DNA of 64,000 nt from Hyphomicrobium_A sp963782555 (GCA_963782555.1 CAWAKB010000001.1:1-64000); one strand, 5' to 3'. Numbered from the stretch's first letter, positions 20,596 to 30,710 are shown. Notes: generated from the sequence alone by a model not told the origin. Program-made: numbers and translations.

Positions 20596-21855
20596 ATGAA
20601 CCTCACTGAGCCCGGGCGGCCCGTTTCTGCGACGCGTGCCGCCGCTGCGGATCTACCGCCCCATCAGCTGTCGTACGTGGAGTTCATCGCTCTCATTGCC
20701 GCCTTGATGGCGTTGACGGCGCTGTCCATCGACATCATGCTGCCGGCGCTGCCGAGGATCGGCGCTGCCATGGGCGTCTCCGATCCCAATGACCGGCAGA
20801 TCGTCATCATCAGCTATGTGCTGGGGTTTTCCGTCGGTCAGCTGGCCTACGGGCGGGTCTCGGACCGCTATGGCCGCAAGCCGGTGCTGATGCTCGGGCT
20901 CGCTGTGTTCATCGTAGGGTCGCTGGTTGCCTCCCTCTCCTCGAGCTTCCTACTCCTGCTCGGTGCGCGCACGATCCAGGGTCTGGGGGCGGCCGCGCCG
21001 CGCGTCATTGCCATCGCCATCGTGCGCGACCTCTATGCCGGACGGCAAATGGCGCGCGTGATGTCGTTCGCCATGATGGTGTTCATCATCATTCCGGTGG
21101 TTGCGCCTTCGCTGGGCCAAGGCCTGCTGGAGGTCGGAACCTGGCGGTGGATATTCGACGCGCTGCTGCTCGGCGGCCTCATCATCGCGGCGTGGGCCGG
21201 CATCCGCCTGCCGGAAACACGGAACGCGGGGGACGCCGCCAAGCCGCTGAGCCTTAGGGCCTCGCTCAAGCTCGCCCTCGAGACGCCGCAGACGGTCGGC
21301 TATGCCATCGGCGGCGGTTTCATATTCGGCTGCCTGATGGCCTACGTCAGCAGCGCCGAGCAGATATTCGTGGACGTGTTCCGGCTGGGCGCAGATTTTC
21401 CTATCGCCTTCGGTGCGATTGCTTCGCTCATGGCGCTGGCTGCCGGGACCAACGCGCATCTGGTCGAGCGTCTCGGCATGCGCCGCGTTTCGCACACCGC
21501 ATTGACCGGCTTCGCGGCCGTTGCGCTGATGCTGGCGGGGGCCTCCGCTTTGGGTCTGGCCACACTGCCGGTCTTCGCCGTGGCGATGGGGGCGCTCTTC
21601 TTCCAGTTCGGTCTCATCGCTCCGAACTTCAATGCGCTGGCGATGGAGCCGCAAGGACACAACGCTGGCATGGCCTCCTCGTTCGTCGGCTTCACCACGA
21701 CGGGCGCCGGCGCGGTGCTGGGCGGCATCGTCGGCCATTTCTTCGATGGCACCGTTCTGCCGCTGGCGTTGGGCTTTTCGTGCTTGAGCCTTTCGGCCTT
21801 CGTAACCGTGCTTCGTGTCGAGGGCCGAAAGGGCCTCTATCACCCGGCGCACTGA
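20596..21855 (+). CDS. Bcr/CflA-type multidrug efflux MFS transporter
   Basis: 419 residues with about 12 hydrophobic segments. The first is preceded by LSYVEFIALIAALMAL and contains SIDIMLPALPRIG, the DxxLPALP-like signature of Bcr/CflA drug:proton antiporters. Motif A of the major facilitator superfamily appears as GRVSDRYGRKPVLMLGL, and ARTIQGLGAAAPRVIAIAIV matches the family's helix 4-5 region. It exports drugs or small metabolites across the inner membrane; the substrate cannot be predicted. The start follows ACAAGAACAG, a weak ribosome-binding site. Solitary gene. Confidence 0.9.
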   Translation: MNLTEPGRPVSATRAAAADLPPHQLSYVEFIALIAALMALTALSIDIMLPALPRIGAAMGVSDPNDRQIVIISYVLGFSVGQLAYGRVSDRYGRKPVLMLGLAVFIVGSLVASLSSSFLLLLGARTIQGLGAAAPRVIAIAIVRDLYAGRQMARVMSFAMMVFIIIPVVAPSLGQGLLEVGTWRWIFDALLLGGLIIAAWAGIRLPETRNAGDAAKPLSLRASLKLALETPQTVGYAIGGGFIFGCLMAYVSSAEQIFVDVFRLGADFPIAFGAIASLMALAAGTNAHLVERLGMRRVSHTALTGFAAVALMLAGASALGLATLPVFAVAMGALFFQFGLIAPNFNALAMEPQGHNAGMASSFVGFTTTGAGAVLGGIVGHFFDGTVLPLALGFSCLSLSAFVTVLRVEGRKGLYHPAH

Positions 21856-22025
21856 GACGGCGAGCGGCTTGGCGTTGCGCCGCCGCGCCCGGCTGCCTAA
21901 GCTGGCGACGGGCAATGGAGGAAATCTGCACCAGCAGCGATGCCGTTGCCGCCTCGCTGGGTTAGCACCCGCCATCTGCACGTTGGCAGCCGTCTGCCAG
22001 CTATAGTTAAAAAGGCAGACTGCGC

Positions 22026-23651
22026 ATGAATTTGTTCCGTATTGCGTTTACCTCGCTCGCGCTCGGCGGGTCATTGGCTCTAGCTCTTGTTTCGCAGGGT
22101 GCCTTCGCTGCCGAGGGGATGAAGTGGAGCTTCTCCGAGTTCAACGATCCTGAAAACAAGGGGGCTCTGACGGCCCGCCTCAGCTACGGCGTTCCCGAGA
22201 CCGACAACATCCAGGTGAGCGGCGTCTGCGACGGCAGGCCGAGCACGGGTGCAGCGTTCTCGAGCGTGACCTTCGGCGCCGCCAACGGCAAGCTGAAGGA
22301 TGGTTCCGAGACGGAGCTGCGCTTCAGCGGTGGCGGTTTCGATCATGTCCTGAAAGGAACGATCCACCGGCCGCGCTCGGAGGAGGGCATCTCCGGCGTT
22401 CATCTGGACATCAAGCACGACGATCCGCTGTGGCAGGCGCTGCTGGAGAAGGACACGCTCGACTATCTCGTCCCCGGCTACCGGGCGAGCACGCTCGACC
22501 TCACGCACGGCAGGGACAAGATACAGTCGTTCATCGAGGCGTGCCGCGCGTACGCCAAGGCGATCCTCGGTGACGACCAGGGCGCTTCCAGCGCCGAGGC
22601 TGCGCCCCAGGGCGGGGCTACGCCCGAGAAGGAAGCCTTCGAGAGCGCCAAGGAGCTTGGGACCCCCGAGGCCTGGAACGCCTTCCTTGCGAGCTATCCG
22701 TCCGGATTCCACGCCGACCTCGCCCGCGGCTACCTCAAGAAGCTCGGCGAGAGCTCGGCCGCGCCGGACAATGGCGTAACGGGGTTCAACGTGACCTTCG
22801 TCGAATACCGCGAGGGTGCGTTCATCAAGAACGGGCCGAAAACCTGGGTCGAGCAGAAGAAGGCGGGTGGCGACGCGCTGCGCTTCAACGAGATCTTCCG
22901 CTCGAAGGACGAGGTCAAGCTGTTCGACAAATCCCGCAAAGTGCACATTTCACTGAACATTGCGGGCAAGACGATCTGGTACGCGCCCGACGGCTCTCCT
23001 CTGGAGAAGCTCTACGATATCGTCGCCACCCGCGGCGCCGATAGCCCCGCCTCACCACCGCCGCCTGCGACGCCGAAGATTGCGGCAGCTACCGACACGC
23101 CCACGCGATCGGCGGCGCACGTCTCCTGCAAGAAGCTCGGCTCGATACGGTCCAAGTACTCCGACAGGCCGACCAGGATCACCTTCGTGAACAATTCGGG
23201 CGCGTACCGCGGCATCCTCTGGATCGATTTCAAGGGCCAGCCCAAGGACTATGCGAACCTCCAGGCGGGCCAGCGGATCACCTTCGATACCTTCCAGAGC
23301 CATCCCTGGATGGTTACCGACGGTCCCGGCAACTGCCTGCAGATTGCATTGCCGCGCTCGGTTCCGAGCCTCGTCGCCATTGGTGAGGCGTCGAATCCGG
23401 CACCCGAGAAGCAGTCGGCGGAGAGGTGCCGGAGGGGCCATATCTTGATCGACGGTAAGTGCATCAGAAAGCGCGACGCAGCCACCTATTGCGGCCCCGG
23501 CTACCGGCTGCAGGCCAACAAATGCGTGCAGGGCTATCAGCCGCCCAAGCCGCAAGCGCAGCGCCCGAGCTGGCAGATCGAGGCCATCAAGAAGGGGTGC
23601 AAGCCGGGGCTTGCCTGGAGCCCGCAAGAGGGCTGCCACGAGAACGATTGA
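22026..23651 (+). CDS. Secreted protein with VHL beta-like domain and Cys-rich tail
   Basis: 541 residues. A signal peptide (MNLFRIAFTSLALGG onward, cleavage near 28) marks export. Residues about 30-175 form an unrecognised beta-rich region; 210-240 contains FLASYPSGFHADLARGYL, a short helical motif seen in several secreted rhizobial proteins. Residues about 370-450 align by eye with the von Hippel-Lindau beta domain: RITFVNNSGAYRGILWIDF, GQPKDYANLQAGQ and SHPWMVTD parallel VIFCNRS, VWLNFDGEPQPYPTLPPG and GHLWLFRD of human pVHL. The tail repeats a Gly-x-Leu-x-Asp-Gly-x-Cys pattern with seven cysteines (about 475-541). Function unknown; VHL-like domains usually bind peptides. Solitary, between an efflux pump and the T2SS cluster. 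Confidence 0.7.
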   Translation: MNLFRIAFTSLALGGSLALALVSQGAFAAEGMKWSFSEFNDPENKGALTARLSYGVPETDNIQVSGVCDGRPSTGAAFSSVTFGAANGKLKDGSETELRFSGGGFDHVLKGTIHRPRSEEGISGVHLDIKHDDPLWQALLEKDTLDYLVPGYRASTLDLTHGRDKIQSFIEACRAYAKAILGDDQGASSAEAAPQGGATPEKEAFESAKELGTPEAWNAFLASYPSGFHADLARGYLKKLGESSAAPDNGVTGFNVTFVEYREGAFIKNGPKTWVEQKKAGGDALRFNEIFRSKDEVKLFDKSRKVHISLNIAGKTIWYAPDGSPLEKLYDIVATRGADSPASPPPPATPKIAAATDTPTRSAAHVSCKKLGSIRSKYSDRPTRITFVNNSGAYRGILWIDFKGQPKDYANLQAGQRITFDTFQSHPWMVTDGPGNCLQIALPRSVPSLVAIGEASNPAPEKQSAERCRRGHILIDGKCIRKRDAATYCGPGYRLQANKCVQGYQPPKPQAQRPSWQIEAIKKGCKPGLAWSPQEGCHEND

Positions 23652-23716
23652 TCCTGGGCAGAGGCGAGGCAGGGCATGAGCCTTTGCGGGTTTGCGACGG
23701 CAGGCGCTGCCTGGTG

Positions 23717-24310
23717 ATGACATCGCGGATTTCGATTGCGTTGCTTGCAGGCTTGGCTGTCGTGATCGGGGCGGTCTCGTTCCTCGTTTTTGCGCCGCTT
23801 CTCGCCCTCATATCGTGCCTTCTGGGTTGGGCGATGCTGGCGATCGCTGTCTCCGATGCCGAGCGGTTCATCGTTCCCGACGTGCTTTCGCTTCCGGCTA
23901 TCCCCGCGGGTCTGCTCGTCGCTCCGCTCCTGGACACCGCGCGCGCGCCCTCGGCCCTGGTGCTGGAGCATGTCGCCGCCGCCGTCCTGGGTGGAGCGGC
24001 CCTCTATGCGATCCGCCACCTCTACTACGTGCTGCGCCAACGCGACGGACTTGGTTTGGGTGACGTCAAGCTTGCAGCCGTGGCGGGTGCGTGGACCGGG
24101 CTTGCCGGCCTCGGCCACGTGCTCCTGTTGGCCTGCGTGCTCGCGATCGCGACCGTGCTCGTGACCCACGTGAGGGAGCGGCGCGCGGTCCGCGGCGCGA
24201 CCGCGGTCGCCTTCGGCGTGTTCCTGGCGCCGTCGATATGGCTCGTCTGGTGCCTTGGCGCGCTGGGCGTCGATCCTGCCGCTTTGGCGTCGCTGGCTGT
24301 GCCCTATTGA
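23717..24310 (+). CDS. gspO: Prepilin peptidase (type IV leader peptidase, A24)
   Basis: 198 residues, nearly all membrane-embedded. The two aspartates of this aspartic protease family are visible in IAVSDAERFIVPDV and in the GxGD motif GLGLGDVKLAAVAGAWTG. It would cleave leader peptides of the pseudopilins GspG-K at the cytoplasmic face of the inner membrane. The N-terminal zinc/methylase half found in PilD/GspO is absent, so the protein resembles the short TadV/CpaA-type enzymes; N-methylation may be missing or performed elsewhere. ATG at 23717 is preferred, with GTG three bases upstream as an alternative. It converges on gspD. Confidence 0.8.
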   Translation: MTSRISIALLAGLAVVIGAVSFLVFAPLLALISCLLGWAMLAIAVSDAERFIVPDVLSLPAIPAGLLVAPLLDTARAPSALVLEHVAAAVLGGAALYAIRHLYYVLRQRDGLGLGDVKLAAVAGAWTGLAGLGHVLLLACVLAIATVLVTHVRERRAVRGATAVAFGVFLAPSIWLVWCLGALGVDPAALASLAVPY

Positions 24311-24332
24311 GGCGCCGCTTGCAGTCCGTGGC

Positions 24333-26622
24333 TTATTTCACGGCCTCTACGGTCTTCTTGCCAGCGTCGTGCACGTCGACGTCCCACGGCGTCGGCCGCG
24401 GCGCCATCGACTGCATGCGCGCGCGAACCTCTTCGGCGACCCGGCTTGCGTCCTGAGGATCGCGAATGACGACCGGCTGCAGGAACACGACGAGCTCGGT
24501 CCTGGTCTTGTTGTTGGTGTTGGATCCGCCGAGGACGTCACCGATATAGGGGATCTTGCCCAAGACCGGGATGGAGCTCTTGTCGCGGTTGTGCTGCTCG
24601 CTGATGAGGCCGCCGAGCACGACCATTTGCCCGCTCTCGACCGCGATCGTGCTGCTGATGCGGCGCTGCGAGATGGTGGGCGTCAGGGTCTCGCTGGAGG
24701 TCGTACTGGTGACGGCGCTGATCTCCTGCTCGATGTCCATCGTCACCAGGCCGTTGGTATTGATGCGCGGAGTGACCTTCAGGATGACGCCCGTGTTCTT
24801 GTACTCGATCTCGTTGACCACGGGCGAATTTGAGTTCACGACACTCACGGCCGAGCGCGTTGTGATCGGCACCTCGTCGCCGACCTGAAGGGTCGCAGGC
24901 TGGTTGTGGAGGACGACGACGGAGGGCGAGGACACCACGCGGACCGAAGTTTTGGAGGCCAGCGCATCGAGAATGATGCGGGGGCTCTTCATGACCGAGC
25001 CCACGATGAAGTTCAGGCCCGGCACGTTCGGCGAAAGCTCGATCTCGTTGCCGTTGCTGAAGCCGAGCAGACCCGCATTGCCGTTGTTCTTCTCGAGGAA
25101 GAACTGCACGCCGTACTTCAGATTGTCGTTGAGCGTGACTTCGGCGAGCGTCGCGTTGATGAGCACCTGCATCGGCGGCTGGTCGATGCGACGCAGGATG
25201 CTCAAGATCTTGCGCAGGTCTCTGCCCGACGCCTTGATGAGCAGCTTGTTGTTGCGCTCGTCGGGAACGATGCGGATCTGGCTCGAGGAGTCCTGAGATC
25301 CGCCGGCGCCGCCGCCACCGGCACCCGACAGCGTCGAGGTGAGCGACAGAGGCGAGGAGCTCGACGTCGTGTGCTTGGCCGACGTTGTCGGCGCCGATGC
25401 ACCGCCGCCTTCGCCCATCGATGATGATGATGATGGCGACGACGACGACGATGATGATAATGAAAATCCAGAGCTCGAGGTGTCTCGGGTGGCGGATTTC
25501 GGTTGGCGCCACCTCGGACTCCTCGGCGCCGCGCACGGCACCGCCTTGCCCGGTGAATGCCGCCATCAGGATCTCAGCGAGATCCTTGGCGCGCCCGTTC
25601 TCGACGCGATAGACGTAGTAGTTCTCTGCTTCCGAGCTTCCGCGATCGAGACGCTCCACCCAGGTCTCGATCTGCTCCAGGAACTTCGATTTCGTCGATA
25701 GGGCGAGGATGGCATTGAGGCGCGTGATTGACTGAAAGCGAACCAACCCCTTGCCGGGGCCTTCTGCCTCGAAGACCTGCTGAAGCTCCTTGATGACGTC
25801 ATCGGGCGTGGAGTTCTTGAGGATATAGAGACCGGCGGACTGTCCCTTCATCCAGTCGACGTCGAACATGGAGGCGATCTCGAGCAGAGATTCGCGATGC
25901 CGCGCCGTTCCGCGAATGATGAGGAGGTTGTTGTAGACGTTGGCGCGGGGCGGGTCTTGGGCTGATGCGAGCGAGGTGAGCATGCGCGTCATGGTCTCGG
26001 CCGACACGTACCGCAAGGGGACGATCGAGATCCCATAGCCGGTGCCGACCTCCTGGCGTTCCGCCTGATAGTTGACCGACAGGATGGCATTCTGGCGGGC
26101 CTCACTCTCCGGCACGATGCGGTGCAGGTTGCCGTCGACGACCAGGGCGCCGCGGTTCATCGCCAACACGCTTTCAAGGATGGACAGGAGCTCGCTGCGC
26201 GATACCGGGCCGCCGGTGGAGACGGTCACGCGTCCCTGCACACGCGGATCGAAGACGTAGGGCACACCCAGAGTGTCCCGCAAGATGACCTTGGCGAGCT
26301 CGGACAGCTCTGCATCGTTGAAATTGAGCTCATAGCCGGCTGAGTTGTGTGTGACACCCCGGCTGGTGGGCGCCTTCCCCTTCTTCGCTCCCACCCCGTC
26401 ATCACCTGGGTAGAGCTGGTTGGGCTCTCCCGGCGCCGGGCCGCTCGCGAATTCCACCCTGGAGCCAGGCTCTCCGGAAGGCCGTGGTGCGGAGAGATCT
26501 GCGTTCGACAGCTGGTCCAACAGGTCAGGCGGTGTCAGACTGCCTGAATCGTTTGGAACCGAGCATGCGGTGAGGATCGCGCAAAATAGCCCCGCTGCGA
26601 GCCTAGCGCTCCACCGACTCAT
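24333..26622 (-). CDS. gspD: Type II secretion secretin GspD, reading frame broken
   Basis: The outer-membrane channel of the T2SS, about 763 residues if the frame is restored. The start at 26622 follows AAGGGGAAC at good spacing and gives a lipoprotein signal ending LTAC. The first frame encodes N0-N1-N2 (for example LNFNDAELSELAKVILRD, then NVYNNLLIIRG) and runs to about 25480. The N3 and secretin core are in the +1 frame from about 25540 down to 24333, with VPITTRSAVS, GVILKVTPRIN and VVLGGLISEQHNRDKSSIP. The switch lies in or near a Ser-coding trinucleotide repeat linker. This could be a sequence error, a true frameshift or recoding. Divergent from gspE; converges on the prepilin peptidase gene. 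Confidence 0.85.
25420..25461. repeat. Trinucleotide repeat in the gspD linker
   Basis: On the plus strand this reads (GAT)5 GGC (GAC)4 (GAT)3 AAT. On the coding minus strand it gives a poly-Ser run in the frame of the secretin core and a poly-Ile/Val run in the frame of the N-domains. The Ser-rich reading is the biologically plausible linker. Confidence 0.85.
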
Positions 26623-27155
26623 GGATACGTTCCCCTTAACGCGTTTACACATCAGGAACTGCATTACTGCTTGTCGTGCGATGTTTGGCTTCGCTGCGGA
26701 CTAGCCTGTCCGACGGCTCCCTCTCCCATCGCTGCGGTCGGCACGACCGCTTGTGGTCCGTATTCGGACGATCTCGCGTCCCGCCCCCACTGCGCGAGTA
26801 GGGGCGATATCTCCCAGGCCCCTCAGGCCTCTATAGCTCGCCGCCAGGAAACGATGCACAGGATTCCTTCCCCCCAGCAATGATTGAATTGGCATTGTGG
26901 CCGCAGCGTAACGTGGCCCAAAAACTCAAATTGCCAACTATGCAATAAGTGAACTGACTTGGACGAGAGTGAACTAACGCTTATGACAAAGCCCGAGTTT
27001 TGGCTGCTTACAATACTGCCGCAAAAAAATACAAGATGGTAAAGAGCTGGTCGCTTGCTTGAAAAGAGAACCTCTGCAGAGTAGGTTGAATTCAATCATC
27101 TACGGGGCATCTGGTTGGTACGACCGTGGATCTACTCGTCGCATGAACGGTAAGT
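26623..27155. other. Divergent gspD-gspE intergenic region, no gene seen
   Basis: A 533-base region between the divergent gspD and gspE. No frame shows coding character. The part from about 26880 to 27090 is AT-rich relative to the genome, consistent with two promoters. I found no convincing operator or hairpin. Confidence 0.5.
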
Positions 27156-28847
27156 ATGTCGGTCGAGCCCATGGTCATGAGCTTCGAGGAGTTCCTCGTA
27201 AGTCAGGCTCTCATATCTGAGGCCGAGCTTGATAAGGTCGATAGGTTTCGCAAGGAAACCGGCGCGACCATCTATACGGCTTTGCGAAAGTCATCGGCGA
27301 TGCAGTCGCGCGCCCTCGTGCGCGCCATCGCCGATTATCATGGCGTTCCCCTCGTCGAGGACGAGCAGTGGCTCGCGCATCCTGTTCCCATCAACAACCT
27401 GTCGCACGCGTTCTTGCGTGAGAACAAAGTCTTTCCCGTCGGCGAGGCCGAGGACGGAATCCTGCTGGCGATGGAGGATCCGTCCGATACCTACGCCATA
27501 AACGCGGTGCGACTGGCGCTGGAGCGGCCCATCATTCCGCGCGTTGCAGCCGCCGACGACATTCAAACCGCGATCGAGCGGTCGGCGCGCAATCGCGACG
27601 AGCCCGACATGTGGCAGGAGCCGACGCGCTCGGAAGCCACGGGAGACGATCTGGAGCACTTGCGCGACATGGCGCTCGGCGCGCCCGTCGTCCGCTACGT
27701 CAACCAGATGATCCAGGACGCGACGCATGCGCGGGCGACAGACATCCACATCGAGCCCTTCGACGGGCGCATGGCGGTGCGCATGCGGGTCGACGGGATG
27801 CTGCGCGAGATCGCGCCGCCGCCGGCGCAGATGGCGAAGGCCATCGTCTCGCGCGTCAAGATCCTGTCCGGCCTCAACATTGCCGAGCGCCGCCTGCCGC
27901 AGGACGGCCGCGCACGCATCCGTGTCAACGACCGCCGCCTCGATCTGCGCGTCGCCACCATGCCGACGATCTACGGGGAGGCGGTGGCGATCCGTCTGTT
28001 GGACAACGTGCGCCGCGTGCTCGATTTCTCCGCGCTGGGGTTCGGTCCGCGCGACGAGGAGGTCCTGCGTCGTCACCTGTCTGCACCTTACGGGCTCATC
28101 CTGGTGACGGGGCCGACGGGAAGCGGCAAGACGACGACGCTCGCCACAGCGCTTTCTCTGCTCAACCAGTCGCACCGCAAGATCCTCTCTATCGAGGATC
28201 CGATCGAGTACGAGATCGACGGCGTCAACCAGACTCAGGCCAAGCCGGCGATCGGCCTCACTTTCGCCAACGCCCTGCGCTCGTTTCTGCGCCACGACCC
28301 GGATGTGCTGATGGTGGGCGAGATGCGCGACACGGAGACGGCTAGCATCGGCATTCACGCCGCGCTCACGGGCCACCTCGTGCTGTCGACGCTGCATACC
28401 AACACCGCGTCCGGCGCCATTCCCCGCCTGCTCGACATGGGTATCGACGCCTTTCTGCTGGCCTCCTCGCTGAGGTGCGTCGTGGGTCAGCGTCTCGTGC
28501 GCGTCCTGTGTCCGCATTGCAAGAAATCGGGCCCTCCGGGCGACGAGCTCGAAATCTTCACCAGGCGCAAGCTGGCACTCAACGGCGATGCGCCGACGCA
28601 ACTGTGGCACGCGGTTGGGTGCGAACGCTGCTCGGGCACCGGCTACAACGACCGCATCGTCATCTCCGAGGTTCTCGACGTCGATGACGACATCAGAAAC
28701 CTGATACAGCCCAAAGCTCGCACGGCCACGATCGAGGAGGCGGCGCGCGGCAAGGGCATGGTGACCATGGTCGCCGACGGTCTCAAGAAATGTCAGGACG
28801 GCCTGACCACGACAGAAGAAGTGCGCCGGGTGGTGCTCGACGTTTAA
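27156..28847 (+). CDS. gspE: Type II secretion ATPase GspE
   Basis: 563 residues. The cytoplasmic hexameric ATPase that powers pseudopilus assembly. The N-terminal MshEN-like region (about 10-150) includes FLVSQALISEAELDKV. The ATPase core has Walker A GPTGSGKTTT near 325, the Asp box LSIEDPIEYEIDG, Walker B DVLMVGEMRD and the His box GHLVLSTLHTN. A C-terminal zinc site is formed by CPHC and CERC about 35 residues apart, diagnostic of GspE/PilB. It opens the forward operon gspE-F-G-H-I-J-K-L-M. Divergent from gspD. Confidence 0.93.
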   Translation: MSVEPMVMSFEEFLVSQALISEAELDKVDRFRKETGATIYTALRKSSAMQSRALVRAIADYHGVPLVEDEQWLAHPVPINNLSHAFLRENKVFPVGEAEDGILLAMEDPSDTYAINAVRLALERPIIPRVAAADDIQTAIERSARNRDEPDMWQEPTRSEATGDDLEHLRDMALGAPVVRYVNQMIQDATHARATDIHIEPFDGRMAVRMRVDGMLREIAPPPAQMAKAIVSRVKILSGLNIAERRLPQDGRARIRVNDRRLDLRVATMPTIYGEAVAIRLLDNVRRVLDFSALGFGPRDEEVLRRHLSAPYGLILVTGPTGSGKTTTLATALSLLNQSHRKILSIEDPIEYEIDGVNQTQAKPAIGLTFANALRSFLRHDPDVLMVGEMRDTETASIGIHAALTGHLVLSTLHTNTASGAIPRLLDMGIDAFLLASSLRCVVGQRLVRVLCPHCKKSGPPGDELEIFTRRKLALNGDAPTQLWHAVGCERCSGTGYNDRIVISEVLDVDDDIRNLIQPKARTATIEEAARGKGMVTMVADGLKKCQDGLTTTEEVRRVVLDV

Positions 28848-28980
28848 ACGGGTCCTCCAAGGGCTACGCGAGCGTCACGCGGCAAAGCATGGAATACGGG
28901 AGAACGGCACGTGGGGCATCTTCGCTTCGATTGCGGCTGCGCAAGAGGCGCCTCGGGCCGGCATTGGGGACGCCGCTGCA

Positions 28981-30198
28981 ATGCTCTATCGCTATAGCGC
29001 CATCAGCCGCTCGGGGAGCAAGCTGACCGGCGAAATGGAAGCGCTCAGCCGCGCAATGGTGCTTGAGGATCTCCACAAGCTCGGGCACCTGCCCGTGGAG
29101 GTGACCGAAAGCAACGGCACCGCGGGCGGGCGGAGCGCGCAAAGCTCTTCCTTCTTGTCCGGCAGGCCGAGCGCCCGGCAGATCACGCTGTTCACGCGCG
29201 AGCTGGCCATGCTGCTGAAGGCCGGCCTGCCGCTCGATCAATCGCTGGGCTTTCTCGCAAAGGACGCCCGTTCCAAGCGCGTTTCCCGCGTGATCGGTCA
29301 GATCGCCGATCAGGTCAGCAACGGCAAGAGCTTCCATGAAGCGCTCGAGGCGCAGGGCCAGGTCTTTCCGCCTGTCTATGCCAACATGGTGCGCGTCGCA
29401 GAGGCGAGCGGATCGCTCGACACCGTGCTGGAGCGCATCGCCACGGGGCGCGAGAAGGCCCAGAAGCTCCAGAGCAAGGCGATCTCCGAGATCATTTACC
29501 CATGCATGCTGATCGTGATGGCGATCGCCGCCGTGACCATCATGCTCACGTTCGTCGTGCCGCGTTTCAAGGAGATGATCGTAAACGCCGGCACGCACGC
29601 GCCAGAGCAGGCACGCATGGTGATCGCTGCCTCCGACTGGCTGCTCGCCAACGGCCAGCTTCTGGCCATTTCTCTGCTGCTCGCGGTCGTTGCCATCGTC
29701 GCCGGCTGGCAGCAGGGACTGGGGCGTCAGCAGATCGAGTGGCTCATGCTGCGTCTGCCGCTCATCGGCACCATGATCCGCCTCAATCTCACGATCCGCT
29801 TCTGCCGCACGCTGGGCATGCTGCTGGAGAACGGCGTGGAGCTTCCCGCGGCCATGAAGCTCGTCCGCGACGTCATCGGCAACAAGTATGCCGCCGGTGT
29901 GCTCGACCAGGCCTACGACGCGCTGCGCAAGGGGCGCAGCTTTCTGGAGCCGTTGTCCCAGTCAGGTCTGTTCCCGGGCGTCGTCATCAACATGCTGCGC
30001 GTCGGCGAGGAGACCGGCAGCCTGACGGCATCCTTCTTTCATATGGCCGACATGTTTGAGGAAAAGCTTGAGACGGCCGTGCAGAGGACGTTCACGATCC
30101 TCGAGCCCGTCATCATTCTCCTCGTGAGCGTGTTCATCGCGGGAATAATCATTTCGATCTTGGGCGCCGTAATCAGCATCAATGACCTGGCAGTCTGA
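28981..30198 (+). CDS. gspF: Type II secretion inner-membrane platform protein GspF
   Basis: 405 residues. Two T2SSF domains: the first (about 70-190) has ITLFTRELAMLLKAGLPLDQ and the second (about 270-395) has IRFCRTLGMLLENGVELP. Three transmembrane segments lie near 175, 220 and at the C-terminus (PVIILLVSVFIAGIIISIL). GspF is the polytopic base that couples GspE to the pseudopilus. It follows gspE by 133 bases and precedes gspG by a short gap, in one operon. Confidence 0.93.
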   Translation: MLYRYSAISRSGSKLTGEMEALSRAMVLEDLHKLGHLPVEVTESNGTAGGRSAQSSSFLSGRPSARQITLFTRELAMLLKAGLPLDQSLGFLAKDARSKRVSRVIGQIADQVSNGKSFHEALEAQGQVFPPVYANMVRVAEASGSLDTVLERIATGREKAQKLQSKAISEIIYPCMLIVMAIAAVTIMLTFVVPRFKEMIVNAGTHAPEQARMVIAASDWLLANGQLLAISLLLAVVAIVAGWQQGLGRQQIEWLMLRLPLIGTMIRLNLTIRFCRTLGMLLENGVELPAAMKLVRDVIGNKYAAGVLDQAYDALRKGRSFLEPLSQSGLFPGVVINMLRVGEETGSLTASFFHMADMFEEKLETAVQRTFTILEPVIILLVSVFIAGIIISILGAVISINDLAV

Positions 30199-30233
30199 GC
30201 CATGGGGAAACGCACATGATGGAGGGTGGTGAG

Positions 30234-30710
30234 ATGATGGCTTCTATTTTCCGCGCTTTACGCCGCACCGCCGGTGCCGGCAAGGGCGCGCAGGACCGTC
30301 GCGGTGAGGCGGGCTTCACGCTGGTCGAGCTGCTCGTCGTGATGGTGATCCTGGTGCTGCTCGCGAGCCTCGTGGCGCCGCGCGTCATCGGATATCTGGG
30401 CAGCTCGCGCACGAAGACGGCCAAGGTGCAGATCGAGAGCCTCTCGACCTCGCTCGAGCTCTACAAGCTCGACACCGGCAGCTATCCCGACGAGCGCGAA
30501 GGCTTGGCCGCGCTCGTCTCGCGTCCGTCCGACGTCAAGAACTGGAACGGCCCCTACCTCAAGAAGGACCGCGTTCCGCCCGATCCGTGGGGGAATCCCT
30601 ACCACTACCGCTACCCCGGCCAGCGCGGCGCCTTCGACATCTTTTCGCTCGGCGCCGACAACCAGGAGGGAGGCGATGGCGAGAATCAGGACGTGGCAAG
30701 CTGGCTGTAG
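30234..30710 (+). CDS. gspG: Major pseudopilin GspG
   Basis: About 158 residues. The prepilin cleavage site G/FTLVE with glutamate at +5 lies in RGEAGFTLVELLVVMVIL and is followed by the hydrophobic N-helix. The globular domain has the GspG calcium-site and proline-rich signatures YPDEREGLAAL, PDPWGNPYHYRYPG and SLGADNQEGG. It is processed by the prepilin peptidase and polymerises into the pseudopilus. I prefer ATG at 30234, eight bases after GGAGG; ATG at 30216 is an alternative with GGGGAAA upstream. Its end overlaps gspH by 35 bases. Confidence 0.93.
   Translation: MMASIFRALRRTAGAGKGAQDRRGEAGFTLVELLVVMVILVLLASLVAPRVIGYLGSSRTKTAKVQIESLSTSLELYKLDTGSYPDEREGLAALVSRPSDVKNWNGPYLKKDRVPPDPWGNPYHYRYPGQRGAFDIFSLGADNQEGGDGENQDVASWL

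Noticed and set aside
26888..26906. GG-N10-GC spacing resembling a sigma-54 promoter upstream of gspE
   Set aside because: Only the minimal dinucleotides match; the rest of the -24/-12 consensus is absent.
27291..28610. 439-codon open frame opposite gspE
   Set aside because: It is antisense to Walker and zinc motifs of gspE and has low-complexity His/Arg-rich translation.
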